From Guillardia theta CCMP2712 (lineage: Eukaryota > Cryptophyceae > Pyrenomonadales > Geminigeraceae): a DNA stretch of 64,000 nt. Location of the stretch: contig NW_005434632.1 in NCBI RefSeq assembly GCF_000315625.1, forward strand, positions 263,838 through 327,837, in the 5' to 3' direction. Made by a program: the position numbers and the translations under genes. Positions 55,661 to 64,000 of the stretch are shown here, piece after piece. Each line of letters starts with the position of its first letter. Position 1 is the first letter of the stretch. The notes beneath the pieces were generated by a model that was not told where the DNA came from, searched no databases, and saw nothing but the letters and a program-made list of their open reading frames with translations.

Positions 55661-58600
55661 CTATACTTGTTCGCTTTGTACACGTCTTAATTTTTGACAT
55701 TTTGTCCTTTCTATCTCTTCTTCCGTAGACTTACAACCAGACAAAGTTCGTAAACCCTGAAATCTAGGCATTTGTCCTGTGAATCCTCCTCGTGTATCCA
55801 AAGATTGAGTATGTATACGTTTCCGAGATCGAGGTTGGGACCTGCACTCATTCTCTTTGTCCCGTGTTCCTTCCTCTGCGTTGAAAAGCGTCTTCTCCCC
55901 GCGTGGTCTGCTAAGAATGATTCGCTTTTTTGAGTGGTCATACACAAAAGGCAGATTGGGATCGAATTTTTTTGAGAGCTCAGTGCATGCTTTGTTGAAT
56001 TTCCTCAAGAAATCTTTCTTGTTCAAATGACCTATCAAAGACCAGAGGTTTTCAACGCTGTCTGTGCAGAGCGTCCGTGCATTGAAGTCATACTCCTTTT
56101 CACCCAACACACCTTTGTTGTTGCTCAAATAACTCTGTATCTGTAGATGTGTGTCCATGGCTACAATCAGTCCTTCGAAGGTTACAGATGACAACCCCCT
56201 CATGTGCCTCTTGCCCACCCTCATCCAATCCACATCTCTTAGAAGCCAGGTTCGAGCTCTAAGAATGAGATTTCTTCTTTCAGACTTGGTGAGGCCTCTC
56301 TCGTCGAAAGCTCTGTGAAGGCCGTTCATTGCTTCTGCCATTCTTGCTGTTTCAATGTGTCCCTCTGCATTCAGAAGCGATATGGCCTTGCTGCTGAACA
56401 TTTTTAACATGATATCCACTGATTGAGGGTCCGTGCACCCATCGACTTCCAGCTGCGTTAGCCATGACGAATTCTTCTTGGAAATATCAGTGTACGCAGC
56501 ATGCCATGTTTTAGCCTCTTGCTGTGCAGTCGGGTTTCTCCCCGAGCCAACCGTGTGCCTGACATTCTTCAGTAAATGATTGATACATGGCGCAAAGAAA
56601 AGTAGCTTCTTCGTGGTTGGAGAGATAACAGGGTTTGACAGGTACTCGTTGAATTGAAACCTAATCTTGTTTGGATCAAATTCTTCCAATCCATCTGTGA
56701 TCAATCGTTCGAGCTCCCAAGGCGTGAATTTGGCTGTTTCATTCTCTGCAACCCCTTGTTGTATAATGCTATCATATCCATACCGTCGGCAGAAGATGTG
56801 GATTCTGCTGTACATCTCGTTCAAACAGGCCTTAGTTCTGGTGGCAGGAGAACACTGCAATTTCTTTTCTCTCTGGACCTGCCATATCAATTGGTTCCTC
56901 CTCAAACTCAAGACGAATTTCTCTATTTGGGCAAACTCTGCAGTGTTCATGTGCATTATTCCAGATCGAGTTCGAATTGTCACTTGGGACAAGTCAGGTC
57001 CATCATATTGGTTCATATTCAGCAAATTGCATTCTCTCTCTACTTCCTGTGCAGTAATGGCTGGTTCAAAGTCGAATACGCATGAAATGTATGATGCGAT
57101 CTCTGAGCATATCTGTGATATGCTCAGCTTCTGGGCCTCTTGTTTGATAGCCTTCACCTCCGTTATGAATGTGCTTGGATTGTTCACGTAGTAATTCCTG
57201 TATATGCAAGAAAACTCGCCGTCAAAAGACCAGACATTGAAAATAATTCCACGCTCGTGAGCCTCCTTTGTAACGGCTTCCAATATTCGAAGACCTTCAG
57301 AGGCACTTAAACTTTTGGTTGAAAAACCAATGTACATGGGGACAGGGGGTGTGCTCGCACATCCATCTTGTGCAACCACACTGATGGCATCTTCAGCCAG
57401 TTCAGCAACTGTATGCTTGTAAAATTTCTCATTGTACTTGTACAACTCGTTTTGAAGTTCTGATTCGTTGACAGGCAGATCGCCATTCGCCATTCCCTCC
57501 AGTTTTCCTATCAATCGAGGAATTTCTACATCCATCTGTTCACAGCCTTCAATTACTGTCTTGAGGTAACGTTGATGTGGTGTGAACCTGACATCCTCTG
57601 GAGATTCGCCTCCGGTTCTATGCTTGGCAACAAATGCATTTCGAACCTTCTTGTATGCTTGCTCCATATCACTCTTCCTCTGATGCACACTCTGTTGATC
57701 GGATCTCAACATGCCAACCAGCTGTTCGCTGATATAGTGTTCTGTCTTTCCTGTCAAACAAAACTTTTCCTTGCGATCTTCAAGCAGGTCAAGTCGCTGA
57801 GCCAAGTCAGGTTCATGACTTGTTATACCCCCCAGATCTGCTTCACATTCCTCAAACACAGAACAAAATCCTGCATTTATCATTGTTTTGTCGATCGCAC
57901 AACAGTTCACTCCAGTCTGACAATGCTCAGGATTCATTCGACGGAATTCATCCATCATAAATGTGCACACTCTGGACCTATCATTGCCATGCAGTTTCAT
58001 GAGATGCCTATCTCGTTTCTGAAGAGTGGATGTGGATGGCAGAGGTAAGTTGTGTAACATCTGGTCCGCATCAAAAGTTCCAGTATTTTTGTTCCCCGGC
58101 CCTGTGAGCAAGCGATATAGACCTGAGGTGCCGACATTCCAAATTGATGCAGCGAAACTCATGACTTGCTCAGAGTATCGCATGCCTCTAGTGTCCTTTG
58201 TTCGAAAGCCTTGTCGTATCCAGTCGCTCACTATGAATGGCATGATGGGGTGTTTGCTCTTCATGCCATCTCCTTCCTGACTGGCGAACATTACGACATC
58301 TGAAACTATGTCGGGAAGCTCAGCAGAACGGAGGTTATCCATCGCCCTTTCAACATGGCAGATGGTGAGAAAGCACTTGGCAGTAGGACTTTCGTCATTG
58401 GATTCTTCAAGAGACTCATGCTCTTCAAGAATGCTTCGGATGAAATCACGTCTATCCTCCAATGGCATTGACTTGAAGTTCTCGCACATTGTATGTGCGA
58501 GGAGAGCGAATGCTGTTTTGATATTGCTGTTCTGGTCTTGGCCAATATGTTCAGGCCTTACATACCTGCATGTGGCATGTCAGTGCTCTGGTGCATTCCA

Positions 58601-59323
58601 GCTCGCTGGTTACCTTGAGTGATAATCGTGTATTTGCTTTTGTAGCTCGTCAACAGTGTCATAGTGCGAAGTGGCCCAATGTCTGATTTTCTTACACAAT
58701 GCCTTTTGCTTTTGCCGATGATTCTTTACTTGAATTCGAAGCTTTTGCGCGTCTATGTGCAGCTGGAATTGATCATGATGCATTTTGGCATCTGCTCCTT
58801 GTTGAAACGAGGTGAAGTAATGAAGGAAACAATTTTTGAAGCCCTCTGCATTCTGTCCAAAGAGGTCACCTAGAAGCGTCAACTTTGCTCGCACATGAGA
58901 AGTGTTGATGGTGTGCTGGCTCAGCTTGAGATAACTAGCCGCTACTTGTAGCAAGCTATCATCCGCGTCGCTTATCTTCAACGTTGCGTGCCCGATGTTT
59001 TGCAGAAAATGTAACAATTTCAGCACCAATGCGTCAGTGAACACTGCATAATCCTGTACAGTTTTCAAGTCGATGTCTTTGAAAGCCCGTCGACAACGTG
59101 AACAAGCTTTGATGCAGTGTTGAGGGATCGTCCGAATACTGTTCGTACTGTATCTCGTCTTACAAATAGGGCATTCCTCTCTGTCTGCTGTCGTCTTGCT
59201 CATGGCAAGGATGCAGTGCAGATTGCCCGCCAAAATTCGGATTTGAATTTCTCCCCATGGCGCGTCATAGATCTTGCATCGTTGCCTTATACCCCCTGCA
59301 TGACCACCGCCCTCGATGTGCAT
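55661..59323 (-). CDS. RNase H-fold transposase with N-terminal zinc finger
   Basis: Exons 59323-58614 and 58565-55661, split by a 48-nt intron, encode 1204 residues without a stop. The N-terminus holds a zinc-binding motif, CPICKTRYS...QHCIKACSRC (Cys 51, 54, 70, 74 and 77, His 69). A helical region follows (LLHFLQNIGHATLKISDADD and QKLRIQVKNHRQKQKALC). The catalytic core is inferred from three acidic motifs: CCAIDKTMINAGF (Asp about 461), NVWSFDGEFSCI (Asp about 684) and DSVENLWSLIGHLN (Glu about 1074). Between the last two lies INHLLKNVRH (about 898-906), like the H-L-K-R/N motif of P-element and THAP9 transposases. The C-terminus is basic (RSQPRSRKRIHTQSL) and may be a nuclear signal. An alternative start is Met 41. 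It is the only gene in the element; codon use looks AT-richer than its neighbours. Confidence 0.85.
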
Positions 59324-59413
59324 CGCGGTCGATGGGAGGGGTATTTAACTGAAAATTAGTACCAGGTATGGGCTAGAGGCAGTGGTTGGCCCGCGGATGA
59401 GATCGAATATAGT

Positions 59414-59428
59414 AGTTCCACCCCCGTG
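59414..59428 (-). repeat. Right terminal inverted repeat
   Basis: AGTTCCACCCCCGTG, the exact reverse complement of 55457-55471. Confidence 0.93.
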
Positions 59429-59437
59429 CAGCACGAT
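59429..59437. repeat. Target-site duplication, right copy (CAGCACGAT)
   Basis: Identical to 55448-55456 and directly abutting the right inverted repeat. Confidence 0.9.
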
Positions 59438-59469
59438 GAGAAGGGGCGCATGGGGCGAGGAGTAGCGGA

Positions 59470-62400
59470 ATGGTGGTGAGAGGAGAAAGAGAGGAGATGG
59501 CAGAGGCAGCGATATCAGATGAGGAGGGGAACATGGTCGATCCCCGGAGGTCTAGGAGCTCTAGAGTTGTTGGAGCACTTGCTGGTCCGTGGCAAGGATA
59601 TGTGGAGATAGAAATTTGCGTTCTTTTTCGACATCAGAATGATGAATCATGTAAAACGTGGTTGCAAAGTCCATGATTTACTGCTTATGATCTGTGATGC
59701 TGATATGGTCTGACCTTGTTTTCGGAAACCCTGCCATGTTTTCTCTCAGATGGAACGTTGTTCGTTGTATGGCCTGATCTTCTAGAACAAGAGCTGCTGG
59801 AGCATCGAAGCTGATGTTATAACAACACAAGATGTTTGGAGCAGGTTTCGATTGCTTTTCGATGTTGCCAGAACTTGATCTTTGTTTCGCAGAAAATCCG
59901 TTGGAGGGCTCTTTGTCCTCAAAGGTAGAAAAGTATGTGGAGCAAAAGTATCGTCTTGACAGCATTGGTAGCAGCTCAACTACATCAGAGACACCTTTGC
60001 AGCTGTTTCCAGCATATCTGGTAATCAAGCTGAATCCTTGAACTTGTATCTGGTCGCATTGTTGTCCGAGTTTGTGATTTGTGCAATCCTGTGCCTTGGA
60101 ACATTGGATGGTTGGAGGCCGAGAAGTGAATGAGATACTGAATGTCATAGAACGAGGAGATGACTTGGACCTGCGTTCTCGTTTGCTTTTCTGTGACTGT
60201 CGCCCCGCAGGTCACATCAACAGAGATCAGTTTGAAGAGGTGTTTCTGAAGCTGGAACTCAAACCCACCCTTGAACAGATCGATGAGGTGGTTTTTACCA
60301 TTGTTCTCAACATTCCAGACATTTTGCTGTCCATTTTGCTGATCCTTTGTGGATCAGTTGTGGCAAAGTATGGACACGACGAATTGTGGGCAGGTGGACA
60401 TCAAGGACTTCACCAGAGTCTGCGGAGAACTTTTGATCGCTACGACATTCCCAAGAGAGGTACTGCATTTCAATCTGCGAGAAACAGTTACAGATGTATT
60501 CTTCTTTGGATGAGGCTTTCATCTTCTCATTCTCAAACTTTCCATCTGCTCCTCCTCGCAATACTCCTCTGCCTTTAACTGCCTGCTCCCTCGTGCCTGC
60601 CGCTCACAAGCTTGCTTTTCCTTGCTCAGGGGATTGCCAGCTCCAACTCAACAGAAATGGCAGATTTCAAGGTACCTTGACTTCATTCGCAATCACAATT
60701 GCCTCTCACGTTAGCTTGCAGAGAATTTTCGGCACTCAGATTCCTCCTTGGCTGGAAAACGATGGCTGGCCTCTACAGTCCGAGTCCTTGGGGACGCAAC
60801 TTCGGATCAACTGCTTGCAGACTCGGCTATCAGGGACTGGGGAGCTTTTCAGAATGCTGATTGAGAAAATCAGCCACCTGGAGGTGACAAGGCTCGAGAG
60901 CCTCTGAAAACTTATGCTGAGCATGTGCTGACCTTGAGCTGTGTGTATGAAGGTTTGTAGGAGCAGCCTGACTCACGAGGTAGAGGCATTGAAACCCTGT
61001 CAGGAGAAGCTGGTGGAGGTGGAGACTGAGTGATGCGTCCAGTTCCTCTGCTCCCTCGTCGCTCACCTGATCTCCAGGCTGAAGAAGGAGCAGGACAAGA
61101 CCAAGTCCCTGCAGCGCGAGAACGAGTCGTTGACTCGGGACCTGAGTGTGCTAAGGAGGATGGTCATAGAACTTGGCGGAGACGAGTCCTCGCTGCCTGC
61201 GAAGCGTTCGGCTTTCACAAAGGAGCAGGAGCACATCTTGCACGAGCTGCAAGAGCAGGTACGATTGTTCCAAGTTCGAAAGCTCACCTCGCCTCGGCCT
61301 TGTCTTCCTGTCATCTTGACATCTCCGTTCCTCCTGTCTGCACAGTTGTCAGTGTCGCACCCTGACGTTGTCTAACCCACGTGCCGACACCCATTGTCGC
61401 CCCCCTGACGTCGCTCGTGTAAAGGTTCGAGAGTTGTCAATGCCGGACGAGAGGTACTGCAGGCTTGAGGAGTGCGTAGAGCAGGTACTGCTGCGTGCTA
61501 GCATGACCGTGCATGCCAGTATGACCGTCGTCTATCTTCTCCTCACATTCTGACAGTTGACTCGCACCAATGCCGAGCTGATCGAGAAGTGCGAGGCCTC
61601 TGAGTCTCTCCTGCAGTCCGTCCTGCAGGTTTTCGCCCCCTCCTCCTCTCCTCCCTTTGACGCAGGTCACCCGGAAGACGCAGTGACGATGGGTCAGGTG
61701 AACCAGTACCTTGTGTCTCGCCAAGATGACCATCTCAAGAAGTTACAAGACAATCAGTCAAAACTTGTTGATGCAGAGGTGATGTCGCCTCCTCGATGTC
61801 CTCCCTGCTTCTTTTCCTTCCTCCCTCCCTCCTCCCTCCTCCCTCCTCCCTCCTCCCTCCCTTTCCCATCCTCCCTCCTTCTGCCTCTCTCCTTCCCTCC
61901 TCCCTCCCTCCCTGTCCCCACCTCCTTTCTCCCTCCTCATTCTTCCATCCTCATTCCTGCCTCCTTCCCACCTCCTTTATCTCCCTTCCAACCTTCTCTG
62001 CCTCGTCTCCCCTTTCCTTGTCCTCTTCTTCTTCCTCTTCTTCTCCTCCCTTGCATGCTGCTCGCTCACATTCCTGCAGCTCGAGTGCAGCCGCATCCAA
62101 CATGCGCAGATTCTCTCCAGCAAGATCAGTCAAGAGCTTGCAAGTCGCCTCGACCTCGCTGCTGTGCTGCTTTCCGCCAAGTTCGGTCCTGTTGAAGGTG
62201 AAGGAGGAGGTCGATGAGGAGGAGGCGGAAGGGGATGGGTCGGTGGGCTGGGGAGATGAAAAACTCTGATGCTGGTGGAAAGCAGGAAGTGCTGCGGGGG
62301 ATGTCGAGCGGCAGCAGGACGAAGAGGAGGAGGCGGAGAGTGCCAACGGGGGGGGAGGGGCCGAGAGGGTCCAAAAGAGTTTGCAGAGGTTCGACGAGGG

Positions 62401-62722
62401 TGCGGAGAGCTGGCTGGCAGCTCACCAGCAGCTGGGGGAGGAGGAGGAGGTGAAGAAGGCCAGGGCACTCCGAGACAAAATCAGCCTTGTGGGCGAAGTG
62501 CTGGATGCAAGGAGCGCACTAGAGGTACCCGGCCATGCTACTGCTGCTCTTCCTACCGCTATGTGACCTCCTCCTTCTCGTTGCCCTGCTCCTCCTCCTC
62601 GTCCTCCTGATTATCCTCCTACTTCTCCAGTTGGTTCTCCTGCTGCTGCTGCTGCTGCTGCCCTCCTCCTGATGTGATGATAACGAGGACCATGGTGGTG
62701 GTGGTGGTGGTGGTGGTGGTGC

Positions 62723-62795
<73 letters not shown>

Positions 62796-63549
62796 AATGA
62801 TGATGATGATGATGATAATGATGATAATGATGATGCTGTCTGACCTTCAAATGCCAGGGTTATCTTTACTCCCTGCGTGTCGCTGAGAGGAACGTGGAAA
62901 ATCTTGCGGATGCCAACAGGTATTCGCTGCTGCTCCTCCCCCTCCCCTCCTCCCTCCTCTCTTCTCCTCTTCAACGCTCCAAGCTCACACCTACATCTTC
63001 GTTCTTTTCGTTGCCATTCATATTGTCTCCTCCTTCACGCAACTCCCTCGTCAAAGTCCTCGTCCTCTCAATTTTTCATTCTCGTCTCCTGCTCTTTCTC
63101 CCTCGCTTATTCTTTCGTTTTTCCTCCATCTGTCTTCCCCATCCTCTCCTCTCCTTTGTCTCTCCTCCTCGCATCTCTCGCCCGTGCTCGTTCCCTGGTC
63201 CTTTGTTCTCAGCTGACCAAACTTCGCAGTCAGATCATGCGGCAACTTCTGCTCCATATGCTCAACAAGAAGTCAGTGGATATGTCGAGATGTTCGAGCC
63301 TGACAGTCAGCGCAGGGAGGCCAAGGAAAGCTCGAGAGAACGAAGTAAGGATAGGATGGACAAGGGGGATGAGGGGGTAGTGGTTGACGTGAAAGGGGGG
63401 GGTCAGGGGGTCAGGGGAGGTGAGGAGGTGGGCAGTGAAGATGCGAGGTAGGATGAAGTGGTGGAAGGAGAAAAAGAGAATGAAAGAGCAGGAGGACCAG
63501 GACCAGGACCAGGACCAGGACCAGGACCAGGACCAGGACAAGGAGCAGG

Positions 63550-63588
<39 letters not shown>

Positions 63589-64000
63589 CAGGAGCAGGAG
63601 GCGGAGCAGCAGGAGCCGCAGGAGCAGGAGAACGAGGAGGAAGGAGAGGAGAAAAGGGAGGAGGTGGAGGAGGAGGGAAGGAAGGAGGATGCTCGGCGGG
63701 TTGAGGGCTGATTGTTGACTTAATTTGCAGGTTCAGAAGCTTATACGGTAGCAAGAGAACAAGCAGAGCTCTACAACTCTCTTCTTACTCCTAAAGTGGT
63801 AATTTCTTTTGTTCTCTGCTCCTTTATTCTCTTCTTCCTTTGTCCTCCTCCTCCTCCTCCTCCTCCTCCTCCTCCCCCTCCTCCTCCTCCTTTTTCTCTT
63901 TCCCACCAGCATTATTCAATTGGTCTCCTCAGGGCCCGGGTTCCAGCACTCAGAAGATGCCCCTGGTGATAGGAAGGAGAGATTTGAGCGGACGATTCTG
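59470..64000 (+). CDS. EF-hand and coiled-coil protein, 3' end off the window
   Basis: The likely start is the ATG at 59470 (MVVRGEREEMAEAAISDEEG), 33 bp after the transposon's target duplication; joins among the first exons are unsure. Then come DGTLFVVWPDLLEQELLEH, LDLCFAENPLEGSLSSK, an EF-hand-like pair (GHINRDQFEEVFLKLELKPT with LEQIDEV, and VDIKDFTRVCGELLIATTF), RIFGTQIPPWLENDGWPLQS and LFRMLIEKISHLE. Long coiled coils follow: LTHEVEALKPCQEKLVEVET; LKKEQDKTKSLQRENESLTR with DLSVLRRMVIELGGDESSLP; RTNAELIEKCEASESLLQSV; YLVSRQDDHLKKLQDNQSKL; AESWLAAHQQLGEEEEVKKA; SEAYTVAREQAELYNSLLTP. The gene runs past 64000. Such EF-hand plus coiled-coil proteins are common in centriolar and ciliary structures, but that is only a guess. 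Introns carry CCT, GGT/GCT/GAT and GACCAG repeats. Confidence 0.65.
61818..61920. repeat. (CCTCCCT)n tract
   Basis: CCTCCCT heptamers and variants in an intron of the EF-hand/coiled-coil gene; the same unit occurs at 26634. Confidence 0.8.
62693..62836. repeat. Switching triplet repeat: GGT then GCT then GAT
   Basis: Three clean triplet arrays follow each other with no spacer: about 10 GGT, about 9 GCT, then about 28 GAT with a few AAT breaks. It is intronic, between exons ending near 62525 and starting near 62858. Confidence 0.95.
63493..63600. repeat. (GGACCA)n followed by (GGAGCA)n
   Basis: About eight GGACCA hexamers turn into about eight GGAGCA hexamers, inside an intron. The same GAGCAG unit is found at 44031. 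Confidence 0.9.
63841..63893. repeat. (CCT)n microsatellite
   Basis: About 17 CCT triplets with one CCC break, just before the last visible exon. Confidence 0.9.

Larger units (their letters stand above)
55457..59428 (-). mobile_element. Complete cut-and-paste DNA transposon, 3972 bp
   Basis: Both ends carry a perfect 15-bp inverted repeat, CACGGGGGTGGAACT at 55457-55471 and its complement at 59414-59428, and the element is flanked by a perfect 9-bp duplication, CAGCACGAT. Inside is one intact two-exon transposase on the minus strand. The undamaged ends, duplication and reading frame point to a recent insertion. A 9-bp duplication is usual for Mutator-like elements; P-type elements make 7-8 bp. 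The transposase resembles the P/THAP9 and KDZ groups more than Mutator, so the superfamily is open. Confidence 0.92.

Noticed and set aside
55457-59428. CACTA-type transposon because the ends begin with CAC
   Set aside because: CACTA elements make 3-bp duplications and start CACTA/CACTG; here the duplication is 9 bp and the end is CACGG.

Overview
This is a window of nuclear DNA from an intron-rich eukaryote. Genes are interrupted by many GT-AG introns, often only 34-100 nt. The proteins are eukaryotic: eIF3c, an Integrator subunit, SNARE, Rh, polycystin and ERAD families. Two genes (1-1206 minus, 36286-37317 plus) begin with a signal peptide followed at once by a Phe-led transit peptide (SFVLPSS, NFVLSPV). 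That is the bipartite targeting style of algae with a red-derived complex plastid. A cryptophyte such as Guillardia fits best, but this is inference from style, not from a marker gene. Two 100-N assembly gaps (13564-13663, 25558-25657) both fall in low-complexity introns.

Layout, left to right: a partial plastid-targeted gene (minus); a syntaxin-17-like SNARE (plus) behind an 11-copy 28-bp minisatellite; a small unknown gene (minus); a 68-aa protein gene with a candidate 9-nt micro-exon (plus); a large gene joining an OS-9-type MRH lectin domain to a HRD3/SEL1L-type Sel1-repeat region (minus); an Rh-type ammonium channel (minus, 11.4-16.1 kb); a Cys-rich secreted, probably GPI-anchored protein (plus); Integrator subunit 2 (plus, 19.9-28.3 kb); eIF3c (minus, 28.5-32.1 kb); an ankyrin protein (plus); an unusual RIO/Bud32-like kinase (plus); a plastid-targeted membrane protein (plus). 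Then come three minus-strand genes in a row for proteins with Cys-rich outer domains and membrane segments, the last a polycystin channel with a C-terminal C2 domain (45.1-51.3 kb). After a long gene-poor stretch there is a complete DNA transposon (55457-59428), and directly beside it a plus-strand EF-hand/coiled-coil gene that runs off the right edge.

The most striking finds are two. First, the transposon has perfect 15-bp terminal inverted repeats, a perfect 9-bp target duplication and an intact 1204-codon transposase. Second, two ERAD partner proteins (OS-9/Yos9 and Hrd3/SEL1L) are joined in frame across a 58-nt intron. In addition, intergenic DNA repeatedly holds two sequence types: almost pure G+C islands sharing words such as CCCGAGTCCGATCA, and strand-asymmetric stretches full of short ACCCC/CCCTA runs. 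Neither is explained by the genes.

Most genes appear to be housekeeping and unlinked in function. The exception is the secretory theme: the ERAD fusion, the SNARE and several secreted or membrane proteins. Exon boundaries were placed by hand from GT/AG sites and reading phase. Those given with exact coordinates keep the frame; others are approximate.
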